Of a stretch of DNA of 64,000 nt, positions 51,592 to 59,551 are shown one piece after another. The DNA lies in assembly GCF_002794255.1 (NCBI RefSeq), contig NZ_PGGW01000069.1, positions 124,001-188,000 on the forward strand, written 5' to 3'. The position numbers were made by a program, and so were the translations under genes. Source of the stretch: Streptomyces carminius. GTDB taxonomy: Bacteria > Actinomycetota > Actinomycetes > Streptomycetales > Streptomycetaceae. The stretch's first letter is position 1. Each line of letters starts with the position of its first letter. Below the pieces are notes generated by a model. It was given only the letters and a program-made list of their open reading frames with translations, ran no database searches and was not told where the DNA came from.

Positions 51592-52883
51592 TTCCAACCG
51601 AACCACCACTGATCCACCACTGATCCACCTCCGAGATCCACTACCGACCCGCGCAGTCCGGCCGGTCCGGCGGCACGAGCCGGATCACCCGCACCACCGC
51701 ACCACACGTTCCGCCAGCCCCACCAGCCGGTGATGAGCCGGGCAGCGGTTTTCCTCCCCCGCCTCTCCGCTGCCCGGCCGCACCAGACGGCCGCGGTCGT
51801 CCCGCGCCGACGCCAGGATCACTCCCGGTGCCGGTGTGCCGGACGGCCGCGGTCGCGTGCGTCACGGCCCGGCCGGGCCGTACCCGCGGGCCCGGACGTA
51901 CGGAGCCCGTTCACGCCCCCGCGGCGCGGCCGCGCCCGGCCAGTCGGCCTCCCGAGACCTTCCCCGCCTCTTCCCTGCCTCTTCCCCGCCGGGTCCCGGC
52001 GCGGAGCCGCGGTCTCCACCCCTTCCGCGCACCGCCCGCCGCCGCACCGCGCGGAAGACGCGCGGCCCCCGGCCCGCGCGACGATCGCCGTCCCGGGGAG
52101 GGACGGGCACATCCGGCCGTGGCGGCGTACGAGGCGCCCGGCGGCGGGCGCGGGTGGACGGACCTACGGCCTCACCGGAACGGCGGTGCCGGAGGCGGCC
52201 GCCGTCCCGCCGGGCGCCCCGCGGTCCGTGGGGCGGCTCAGCCGCTCCCCGGCGCCGGGGAGCGGCCCGGAAGAAGTCACAGTGGCCCTCCCCGCCCGGA
52301 CGGGTCCGGGACCCCGGGGAGTGCCACGGCGCCGCCGGACGCCCCGGGCGGCGGCGTACCACCCACGGCGAGCCGGGCGGTGCGGTCCGGCACGGCGAAG
52401 GCGGCCCCGCGGGAGTGCGGCAGGGGACGGCCGCCGGGAGGTACCGCCGACCGGTACCGCCCGGCGGTGCTCCGGCAGCGGCCCGTACCCGTCGTCGGAA
52501 GCCTTCCCCGCCACATTCCTCCGCGCCGCGGTTCCGGAACCCGCCGCCGGGCCCGCGGCGGCAACCCTCCGGTGGGGCTCGCCCGTTCGGCACACCCCGG
52601 ACCACGGGGCCTCCCATGGCCTCCCGGGCCGTGCGGACACCGCCGACGGCGGGACCGCCCGCCGGGGTGGTTCAGTCCATTCACCGGTAAGGGGATTGTC
52701 GTGTGCCGCCGGGCCGGGGGCCGCAACCACGCCCCGGGAAACGGCGCTTGACCTCCGCGGCCGGGCCGGGACGCTACGCCGTTCGGCGGTCCGGCGGGCG
52801 GCCGTGGAGATGCGGGAGCGCCCGCGCTGACGTGTCATCACACCGACACGTCGATGGCACCGCCGAACGGGAGGTCAGAAACG
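51592..52883. other. 1.3-kb region without a supported gene
   Basis: This is the longest gene-free stretch in the window. Open frames exist on both strands in several registers, but their products are Pro/Arg/Gly-rich with no domain, and none has a good ribosome binding site or a distinct G/C third-position profile. Near the left end the phrase TGATCCACCACTGATCCACC repeats. It could be decayed sequence from the assembly of the cellulase locus, or hold an untranslated RNA. Confidence 0.6.
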
Positions 52884-53480
52884 ATGGCAGCACGGGACGG
52901 ACGGCTGGACGGACACCGGAACGGACACCGGAACGCACCCGGGGACGGAGGCCGGGACGGGCTGCGGTGGACGCCGAGCCGGCGTGGGCTGGTGCTGCGC
53001 GCGGCGGCACTGGCGGCGCTGGGAGCGGCCGTACCGGTCGCCGCGGGAGAGCGCCGGGCGGCGGCCACCGGCCGCTGGGCCCGCCCGGTGGCGGGGGACC
53101 ACCGGGTGACGGCGCCCTACGGCATTCCCGGGAGATGGCAGGCGGGCCGCCACACCGGCATCGACTTCGCCATGCCGGTCGGTACGCCGGTGTACTCGGT
53201 CGGCACCGGCACCGTGGTGCTCGCCGGCTGGGCCGGTTCCTACGGGAAAGCGGTGAAGATCCGGATGGACGACGGCCACTACGTGCTCTTCGCCCATCTG
53301 TCGGAGGTCTCCACCTCGGCCGGGGCGCGGGTGCGGGCCGGCAGCCGGCTGGGCTCCTCCGGTGACACCGGCCGGACCACCGGCCCGCATCTCCACTTCG
53401 AGGTGCGCGACCGCCGCGGCTACGGCTCGGACGTCGACCCCGTGGCCTACCTCGCCCGGCGCGGTGTACGGCTGCTGTGA
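52884..53480 (+). CDS. M23 family peptidoglycan endopeptidase
   Basis: A 198-residue exported LytM-type zinc peptidase. The N terminus has His/Arg/Gly-rich repeats (GHRNGHRN) and a twin-arginine-like motif (SRRGLVLRAAALAAL), so Tat export is possible. The M23 zinc ligands are HTGIDFA and HLHFEVR, with DDGHYVLFAHLS between. It should cut peptide cross-links in cell wall peptidoglycan. ATG 52884 follows GGGAGG. A terminator hairpin lies 105 bases downstream. There is no obvious link to the neighbouring cellulase genes. Confidence 0.9.
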   Translation: MAARDGRLDGHRNGHRNAPGDGGRDGLRWTPSRRGLVLRAAALAALGAAVPVAAGERRAAATGRWARPVAGDHRVTAPYGIPGRWQAGRHTGIDFAMPVGTPVYSVGTGTVVLAGWAGSYGKAVKIRMDDGHYVLFAHLSEVSTSAGARVRAGSRLGSSGDTGRTTGPHLHFEVRDRRGYGSDVDPVAYLARRGVRLL

Positions 53481-53584
53481 CCCGCGGCCGGGGGCCGGTG
53501 CGGGCGGGGACGGGAACGTGCCCCCGCCGTCCTCCCGGGACGGGACGGGCCGGCCGCCTGCACACCCGCAGTGCACGACGGCGA

Positions 53585-53616
53585 AGGCCCCGGCCCGTCT
53601 CCCCGGGCCGGGGCCT
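53585..53616. terminator. terminator between the M23 gene and tRNA-His
   Basis: A perfect 13-bp stem (53585-53597 with 53604-53616) with a 6-base loop, ten bases past the tRNA 3' end and downstream of the M23 stop; it can act both ways. Confidence 0.85.
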
Positions 53617-53625
53617 CTCCACAAG

Positions 53626-53699
53626 GGTGAGTAACGGGACTCGAACCCGCGACATCCTGGACCACAACCAGGTGCTCTACCAGCTGAGCTATACCCACC
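53626..53699 (-). tRNA. tRNA-His (anticodon GTG)
   Basis: Minus-strand cloverleaf with acceptor GTGGGTA/TACTCAC (one G-U pair), anticodon loop TTGTGGT giving GTG, T-arm GCGGGTTCGAGTCCCGT and discriminator C. The extra G before position 1 can pair with that C, the tRNA-His identity element. It lies 66 bases upstream of the orn stop. Confidence 0.97.
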
Positions 53700-53765
53700 A
53701 CGACCAGTGCTCTTCCGCACCGGCCAAGAAGAGTGTACAGGGTTGCCGCCGGTCCCCGCGCACCC

Positions 53766-54371
53766 TTATCCGTCGGCGGGCAGCACGTGCCGGGCGGCGA
53801 TCTTCCGGGCCGTGTCGGAGTCCGGGCCGGGCAGCGGCACGAAGACCGCCTCGCGGTAGTAGCGCAGCTCCGCGATGGACTCCCGGATGTCCGCCAGCGC
53901 CCGGTGGTTGCCGCTCTTCTCCGGGCTGTTGTAGTACGCCTTGGGGTACCAGCGCCGGGCCAGCTCCTTGACCGAGGAGACGTCGACGATCCGGTAGTGG
54001 AGGTACCCCTCCAGGGTGGGCATGTCGCGCATCAGGAAGCCGCGGTCGGTCCCGACCGAGTTTCCGCACAGCGGTGCCCGGCCGGGTTCCGGCACGTACT
54101 TCCTGACGTACTCCAGGACCCGTTGCTCGGCTTCCTGGAGCGTGGTGCCTCCGGCCAGCTCGTCGAGCAGGCCGGAGGCGGTGTGCATGGCGCGCACGAC
54201 CTCGGGCATGGTGTCCAGCGCCTCGGCGGGCGGACGGATCACGATGTCCACCCCGTCACCGAGCACGTTCAGCTCCGAGTCGGTGACCAGGGCCGCCACC
54301 TCGATGAGAGCGTCGTCGGACAGCGAGAGCCCGGTCATCTCGCAGTCGATCCACACCATGTGATCGTTCAT
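53766..54371 (-). CDS. orn: oligoribonuclease
   Basis: A 201-residue DEDDh 3'-5' exonuclease. The catalytic residues are in MVWIDCEMTGLSLSDDALIEVA, NSVGTDRGFL and SGNHRALADIRESI. It degrades short RNA and, in many bacteria, the pGpG product of c-di-GMP breakdown, which connects it to the GGDEF-EAL protein at 21666. ATG 54371 lies only ten bases after the adpA stop, so it is probably cotranscribed with adpA. Known Streptomyces gene order adpA-orn is kept. Confidence 0.96.
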   Translation of the reverse strand: MNDHMVWIDCEMTGLSLSDDALIEVAALVTDSELNVLGDGVDIVIRPPAEALDTMPEVVRAMHTASGLLDELAGGTTLQEAEQRVLEYVRKYVPEPGRAPLCGNSVGTDRGFLMRDMPTLEGYLHYRIVDVSSVKELARRWYPKAYYNSPEKSGNHRALADIRESIAELRYYREAVFVPLPGPDSDTARKIAARHVLPADG

Positions 54372-54381
54372 GTGTCCCAGC

Positions 54382-55680
54382 CTACGGGGCCCTCCCGGGA
54401 GTACGGTCCCGCTGGGAGGGCAGACGCGAGCTGTAGGAGTCGGAATCCGGCTTGTGCTGCTCGCTCCGTTCTCCCCTTTCTCCCCGCTTCTCTCCCCGCT
54501 CGCCGCGGTCCACCCGGTCGCCGCGGCCCCGGCGCTCGCCCCGCTCGTGTCGCGCCGTGCGCCCGGGACCGTGCCCGGCACCGGCCGGTTCGGCCGTGGT
54601 GCCGGAGTCCGTACGGACCTCGGCGCCGCGCTCCTCACCGCCCGGACCGCCCCCGCTCTCCGGCCGGGTGCGCACCCGGTAGGCCGCCCGGTAGGCGGCC
54701 GGGGAGGCGCCCAGCTGCCGCCGGAAGTGGCCGCGCAGCGCGACCGGCGAGCGGAAGCCGCAGCGTCCGGCGACCTCGTCGACCGAGTAGTCGGAGGTCT
54801 CCAGCAGCCGCTGCGCCTGGAGCACCCGCTGGGTGATCAGCCACTGCAGCGGCGCGCTGCCGGTCAGCGAGCGGAACCGCCGGTCGAAGGTCCGGCGGCT
54901 CATGTACGCGCGCGCGGCGAGCGCCTCCACGTCGAACTGCTCGTGGAGGTGCTCCAGGGCCCAGGCGACGACCTCGGCGAGCGGGTCGGTGCCGATCTCC
55001 TCGGGTAAAGACCGGTCCAGGTAGCGCTCCTGTCCGCCGTTGCCGCGCCGGGGCGGTACGACAAGGCGGCGGGCCAGGGCTCCCGCCGCCTCGGCGCCGT
55101 GGTCGGTGCGCACCACGTGCAGGCACAGGTCGATGCCGGCCGCCGTACCGGCCGAGGTGAGGATGTCGCCGTCGTCCACGAACAGCTCCCGCGGATCCAC
55201 GTGGACCGCCGGATAGCGTTTGGCGAGCGTGGGCGCGTACATCCAGTGCGTGGTCGCCGGCCGCCCGTCCAGCAGCCCGGCCGCGGCGAGCACGAAGGCT
55301 CCCGTGCACAGGCCGATGAGGCGGGCGCCCTCCTCGTGGGCCCGGTGCAGGGCCTCCAGCGCGGCCGAGGGCGGCGGCTGGGTGATGGAACGCCAGGCGG
55401 GTACGACGATCGTGCCCGCCCGGGAGAGCGCCTCCAGGCCGTACGGCGCGGTCAGCTCCAGACCGCCGGTGGTGCGCAGGGGTCCGTCCTCGCCCGCGCA
55501 CACCAGGAGGCGGTAGCGGGGAACGCCGGCGTCCTGCCGGTCGATGCCGAAGACGGACAGCGGGATGGAGCTCTCGAAGATCGGGCCGCCGCCGAAGAGC
55601 AGTACGGCGACGATCTCGCGGCGGCGGCGCGCGGCCAGTTTGCGCGTCGTCCCAGGGCCGTGCGTTGGCTCCTGGCTCAT
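54382..55680 (-). CDS. adpA: AdpA master developmental regulator
   Basis: A 432-residue AraC/XylS-type activator: an N-terminal DJ-1/PfpI-like dimerisation domain (EIVAVLLFGGGPIFESSIPLSVF), then two helix-turn-helix motifs (FDVEALAARAYMSRRTFDRRFRSLTG and YSVDEVAGRCGFRSPVALRGHFRRQLG). The last ~80 residues are a charged tail of Arg-Gly-Glu repeats (RGERGEKRGERGERSE). The only TTA is codon 225 (RSLPEE, 55006-55008), in the inter-domain linker, so its translation depends on bldA. AdpA switches on secreted proteases, antibiotic and aerial-growth genes. A long upstream region follows. Confidence 0.97.
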   Translation of the reverse strand: MSQEPTHGPGTTRKLAARRRREIVAVLLFGGGPIFESSIPLSVFGIDRQDAGVPRYRLLVCAGEDGPLRTTGGLELTAPYGLEALSRAGTIVVPAWRSITQPPPSAALEALHRAHEEGARLIGLCTGAFVLAAAGLLDGRPATTHWMYAPTLAKRYPAVHVDPRELFVDDGDILTSAGTAAGIDLCLHVVRTDHGAEAAGALARRLVVPPRRGNGGQERYLDRSLPEEIGTDPLAEVVAWALEHLHEQFDVEALAARAYMSRRTFDRRFRSLTGSAPLQWLITQRVLQAQRLLETSDYSVDEVAGRCGFRSPVALRGHFRRQLGASPAAYRAAYRVRTRPESGGGPGGEERGAEVRTDSGTTAEPAGAGHGPGRTARHERGERRGRGDRVDRGERGEKRGERGERSEQHKPDSDSYSSRLPSQRDRTPGRAP

Positions 55681-56501
55681 GGAACTAAGCCCCCCTCAGT
55701 CGTCGCGTCCTTCCGGTCCTGCACGATTCCCCCGCCGTGGTCAGTCAAGATCGAATCTACTGTGTCTCGCGTGGCTGACGGGACAAGTTCACCACTCACC
55801 GCTATGTCGACATGACAACTTGGCGCGAAGCGTTCGATCACGAAGGGTTTCATTCGGTGGCCTCTCTGTGAAGAACGCCTTGCTTCGTCGCCATCTGTCC
55901 GTCGGGTGCACCCGTTCCCCCTGCTCGTTCCCGCCCAGGTGGGCGAGTTCACCGATTCGCTCTGGCAAGTTGTGTACCACGGCTGGAACTTGGCCGAAAA
56001 GTACAGGAGCCCAGAACGCGGGATCCGGCTTTCCGGAGGCGTGCGTTCCGCGTCGGGAGACTCCTACCGCTGCGGGTTTCCGGGCCGGAGCGCGCCGGGC
56101 GCCGGTGCGACTGCGACGCCCCGCCGCCCCTCGCCCGGCGGGGCGCCGGGGGGTGCTCGCCGGGGTTCGGCGGGCGGGTCCGCGTCCCCGGCCGTCCGGC
56201 GGCGGATGCGGGCGCGGGCGCGGGTTGCCGGAAGACCGGGAGGGGGGAGGCGGAGGGCGGATTCTCCGGGGCGGGGAGAATGTCGCAGGGGAAGACGTCC
56301 GGTGACCTCCCGGCGGCCCCCGAGGGGCCTCCCCAGGGCCCTCCCGGCGGGGCGCGGCGGGGCCCGGGCATTGCGCAATGCCTTCCGCTCCGGCATGCTG
56401 CACCGGCAGTGACCGCAGCCGTTGGGCAGAAGGGGAGTGCCGACGTACCCTAGGGGGTATGGGCTGAGGAAGATGACTTCTGGTCGCATCCCTAGGCACA
56501 C
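55681..56501. promoter_or_regulatory. long adpA-usp intergenic region
   Basis: An 820-base intergenic region between divergent genes, with no supported coding frame. It includes near-matches to the AdpA consensus TGGCSNGWWY at 55821-55830 (TGGCGCGAAG) and 55941-55950 (GGGCGAGTTC), each 9 of 10, consistent with autoregulation. Nearer to usp are the dyad GGCATTGCGCAATGCC (56367-56382) and TACCCTAGGGGGTA (56446-56459). The regulators are inferred. Confidence 0.55.
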
Positions 56502-57035
56502 GTGAAGTTACCGATGTCTGGACACAAGATGCCCGACCCCGCGGACCGCAGGCGGGTCGCCGATCCGACGGCGACGCCCCAGGCGGCTGATGAGGCTCGC
56601 CACTCCTGCGATCCGGCTTTCCAGCACGGGGTCGTGGTGGGATTCGACGGTTCCATGTCGAGTGAGCGGGCGCTGGCCTACGCCACCGGCATGGCGCGGC
56701 GTGCCGACTCCGGCCTGATCATCGTCCATGTGGCCAACCGGCTCCCGACGACCGTGTGGGCGGGCTGCGAGCCGCCGGTCTTCGTGGACGTGCCCGACCA
56801 CCGCACCGAGGTCCTGGGGCTGGAGCTGGCCTGCGCGGACCACCTGTCCGAGGTGCCCTGGATACTCGTCGAGCGCGGCGGGGACATCTGCCACGAGCTG
56901 GAGGAGGTCGGCCGGGAGTACGAGGCCGACGCCATCGTCGTCGGCTCCACCCACGGACTCGTCGGCCGGATCTTCGGCTCGGTCGCCGGCCGGCTCGCCC
57001 GCCGGGCGCGGCGCCCGGTCGTCGTCATTCCGTGA
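56502..57035 (+). CDS. universal stress protein (UspA family)
   Basis: A ~177-residue single-domain UspA protein. The fold appears as VVVGFDGSMSSERALAYATGMARR, LIIVHVANRL, WILVERGGDICHELEEVGREYEADAIVVGSTHG and the nucleotide-binding end GRIFGSVAGRLARRARRPVVVIP with the G-x2-G-x9-G(S/A)-like loop. It is probably an ATP-binding stress protein. The start is uncertain: GTG 56502 gives a third codon TTA, whereas ATG 56514 avoids it; neither has a strong ribosome binding site. It diverges from adpA behind two operator-like dyads. Confidence 0.85.
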   Translation: MKLPMSGHKMPDPADRRRVADPTATPQAADEARHSCDPAFQHGVVVGFDGSMSSERALAYATGMARRADSGLIIVHVANRLPTTVWAGCEPPVFVDVPDHRTEVLGLELACADHLSEVPWILVERGGDICHELEEVGREYEADAIVVGSTHGLVGRIFGSVAGRLARRARRPVVVIP

Positions 57036-57212
57036 CGGCGCTGCTCCGGCCCCGGCCCCGGCCCCGTGCCGGGTCCGTGCTCCCGGCTTCCGCCTCGACC
57101 GGCCGCCCGCACCGCCCCGCACCGGCGCGAACCGGCGCGAACCGGCGAATCTACTCATCGGTAGGGGTGGATTGCGCGCTTGTGACGGGCATATAGGGAA
57201 CAGCGCGCCGCC

Positions 57213-57323
57213 GCGTGGGAAGTGACGGTCCCACGCAGCGGCCCACCGCCGGTGTAATGGGCGACACCGGCGGCCTGGAGGCGGTCCCCTCGTCCGTCTG
57301 GTGGCACGGAGGAGGGGACCGCC
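57213..57323. other. three consecutive hairpins in an intergenic region
   Basis: Three perfect stems follow each other: 8 bp (57213-57220 with 57229-57236), 10 bp (57246-57255 with 57264-57273) and 12 bp (57280-57291 with 57312-57323). The third may terminate usp or the convergent DUF4429 gene; the whole set could be a structured RNA. A TATAGG-like element lies 20 bases upstream of the first. Confidence 0.5.
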
Positions 57324-57596
57324 CACCTCTGTGGCGTCCGCCGTCTCCCCGTGTTCACGAGCTTCGCCGGAGCAGGTGGCCTGTCGGCGTCCCGGCCCGG
57401 CTCGTCGCGCGGCACGACGACCGCGCGCTCGGCCCCCGCCCGCTCACCGTGTGCGACGGCCGGGACGCGTCCGCGCGGTCCTCGGCCCCTCTCCGCCGTT
57501 GGTCTCCGGGGTTCTCCGATGCGGCGGGGTCCCTCTCGACAGCCCGCTCCCCGGCGGGAACGCCCGGTCCCGGCCCGGCCGGGCCCGCCGGAGGGC
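57324..57596. other. intergenic DNA downstream of usp and the DUF4429 gene, no gene seen
   Basis: Rest of the 560-base gap between converging genes. It is GC-rich without a convincing frame; overlapping open frames are Pro/Arg-rich. Confidence 0.55.
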
Positions 57597-58520
57597 TCAG
57601 AAGCGGCGCAGCACCGCCTGCTTGGCCGCGGTGAACTCCTCGTCGGTGAGGACCCCTTCCCGGTGCAGCTCGCCCAGCTCCCGCAGCCGCCGCAGCAGGG
57701 CGTCCAGGACCTCCGGGTCGTCCCGGCCGTCCGCCCCGGCGCCGGAGGAGCCGCCCTTGGTGAGCGCGGCCGGGGCGTCACCGCCCGCCGGCGCGGCGGT
57801 GGAGGAGTCGGCCGAGGGGTGCGGCAGCCGGGCGGTCACGGCGGCGGCGACCAGCACCGAGCTGACGTCCTTGGCCTGCCGTACGCCCCACAGCACCAGG
57901 CAGTTGGGGTCGTGCTCCGGTTTGAGCACGGCGTGCGCGCCCTTGGGCCGGAACCGCAGGCTGCCGTTCTCCCAGCCGATCGCCGGAGTCCACTGCACGC
58001 CCTCCAGTTCGTGCAGGGCGAACGCCCGGGGACCGGCCGAGGACTTGCCGCCCTCGGCCACCCAGTTCCAGTCGAGCCGGACGCGCTCCCCGTCGAAGGA
58101 GGCCGTGCCGTCGGTGCCCTGCACCGACAGCGGCACCGGCGGACCGGGCAGCAGATAGCGGTCGCAGGGCTCCTCCACGGGTACCTGCTCCAGCAGCAGC
58201 GCGTTGCGGAGTTCGGCCACGAAGTACTCGGCGACCCCGGAGCGGTCCGGCTCGACCTCCAGCCGGTACGGATCGGCCGCGTCGGGCAGCCGTCCGGCGG
58301 CGGCCTGCAACAGTGGATCGGCCCCGTGCCGCAGCCTCAGGCGCAGCCAGCCGCTCCGGCGCCCCGGTTCGTACGCGATCCCCGCCACCGCCGCCAGCGG
58401 CACCGCCACCTCGCCGAGCAGCTTCCGCAGTTTGTGCACGCTCTTGTGGTGTCCCGGCACGATGCGCACGGTGTCGCCGTCGAACGTCCAGGTCCCCGCC
58501 CGCTGGAGAATCTCGGCCAT
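57597..58520 (-). CDS. DUF4429 protein with C-terminal SHOCT motif
   Basis: A 307-residue cytosolic protein. Two beta-rich DUF4429-type repeats are visible (WTFDGDTVRIVPG ... YRLEVEPD and ASFDGERVRLDWN ... GSLRFRP). After an Ala/Gly/Ser-rich linker comes a SHOCT-type helical tail (ELGELHREGVLTDEEFTAAKQAVLRR), a short oligomerisation module. Function is unknown; such proteins are frequent in Streptomyces. ATG 58520 starts the first repeat. It lies behind the amidase genes on the same strand. Confidence 0.85.
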   Translation of the reverse strand: MAEILQRAGTWTFDGDTVRIVPGHHKSVHKLRKLLGEVAVPLAAVAGIAYEPGRRSGWLRLRLRHGADPLLQAAAGRLPDAADPYRLEVEPDRSGVAEYFVAELRNALLLEQVPVEEPCDRYLLPGPPVPLSVQGTDGTASFDGERVRLDWNWVAEGGKSSAGPRAFALHELEGVQWTPAIGWENGSLRFRPKGAHAVLKPEHDPNCLVLWGVRQAKDVSSVLVAAAVTARLPHPSADSSTAAPAGGDAPAALTKGGSSGAGADGRDDPEVLDALLRRLRELGELHREGVLTDEEFTAAKQAVLRRF

Positions 58521-58637
58521 GACGCCATTGTGGCAGCCCCTGCCGGACGCGGGCCGTGCCGGACGGAACGGGAGCGGACTCCCTTCCCCCGGCCGGTCCC
58601 GGAGCGCCGGGCGGCGCCGGTCGGCGCCGGTCGGCGG

Positions 58638-59306
58638 TCAGTGCCGGTCGGCGCTCTCGTAGGCGCCCGAGTCCAGGAGCGCGCGGGCCCCGGTGGCGCC
58701 GTTCCAGCCCGCGCTGTGTCGCAGGCGTTCGCGGATGCGGGTGCGCATGCCGTTCATGGAGAAGCCGCGTGGGTCGATCTTGCCGGGCTGCCACTCCAGG
58801 TGTCCGATGACGCTGCGTTCGTTCCAGCCGTGTTGGCGGCAGATGGCGGCGGAGACGCGTTCGATGGCCTCGAGTTGGACGGCGGGCCAGGGGTCGCGGC
58901 CGTTGCCGAGGTTCTCGCACTCGATGCCGTAGAAGTGGCGGTTGCCGTCGGTGTTGGCCTCGTTGTCCGGAGGCAGGGGGCGTTCGGCGATGACCGCGCG
59001 CAGGACGTCGTCGTCGCCGAGTCCGGCGTGGTTGGCCCGGCCGTGGCCGACCATCGTGACGACCCCGTCCTTGGTGATGACGATGTGGCACAGCGGGCCC
59101 GGCAGACCGCTGTAGCCGTCGTGGCATATCTGGATCGTGCGTTTGGCGCCGGAGGTGACGGTGTGGTGCACCATCACGCCGTACACCGGTCCCCAGGCGC
59201 CCGCGCGATTGCGGTTGTGGTGGCGCCAGCCACTGACGCCGGTGACCCGGGTGCCCTCCTTCCGGAGGGCGGCGACGATTTTGTTCGCACTCAGAGGAGT
59301 AGCCAT
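58638..59306 (-). CDS. N-acetylmuramoyl-L-alanine amidase / PGRP-type (paralogue 1)
   Basis: A 222-residue Amidase_2/PGRP-fold protein. Zinc ligand regions are VMVHHTVTSG and SVIGHLEWQPGKIDP, with HVIxxD-like CHIVITKDG and HFYGIECEN. It should cleave the MurNAc-L-Ala bond of peptidoglycan. No signal peptide is evident, so its route out of the cell (or phage-tail-like delivery) is unclear. It ends in a short variable tail. A 344-bp internal segment is identical by eye to the paralogue at 59552. ATG 59306 follows GGGAGAAC. Confidence 0.88.
   Translation of the reverse strand: MATPLSANKIVAALRKEGTRVTGVSGWRHHNRNRAGAWGPVYGVMVHHTVTSGAKRTIQICHDGYSGLPGPLCHIVITKDGVVTMVGHGRANHAGLGDDDVLRAVIAERPLPPDNEANTDGNRHFYGIECENLGNGRDPWPAVQLEAIERVSAAICRQHGWNERSVIGHLEWQPGKIDPRGFSMNGMRTRIRERLRHSAGWNGATGARALLDSGAYESADRH
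58708..59051. repeat. 344-bp direct repeat, copy 1 (in amidase 1)
   Basis: Reads base-for-base the same as 59961-60304 and covers the C-terminal two thirds of the amidase domain. Sequence outside it is similar but clearly diverged, so the sharp edges suggest gene conversion. Confidence 0.93.
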
Positions 59307-59551
59307 GCGTGTTCTCCCGACTACAGGAGGTGGGGGGTACTGGTTTACTTCCTACCCGCTCGCGCCGGGAAACGACTTCTTTCGTCGCATTCTTAGGAAT
59401 TCCGCACTCGTGTGAACAGTGGCCCCGTACGGGGCGTTCCGCCGGAACCGGCGAGGCGCCGGCCGTCTCCCGCGCCCCGGGGCGGCCCGGTGGAACCGTC
59501 CCGTGCGGAAGCCCGGTTCTTCCAGTCCGGGCTCCCGGCCGACTGCCGCTC

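Noticed and set aside
51730..52841. Several overlapping open frames of 150-370 codons
   Set aside because: They overlap in many registers on both strands, are Pro/Arg/Gly-rich and lack start signals; coding status is not supported.
56502..56513. TTA codon in usp as evidence of bldA control
   Set aside because: The TTA exists only if GTG 56502 is the start; ATG 56514 is equally plausible, so no claim is made.
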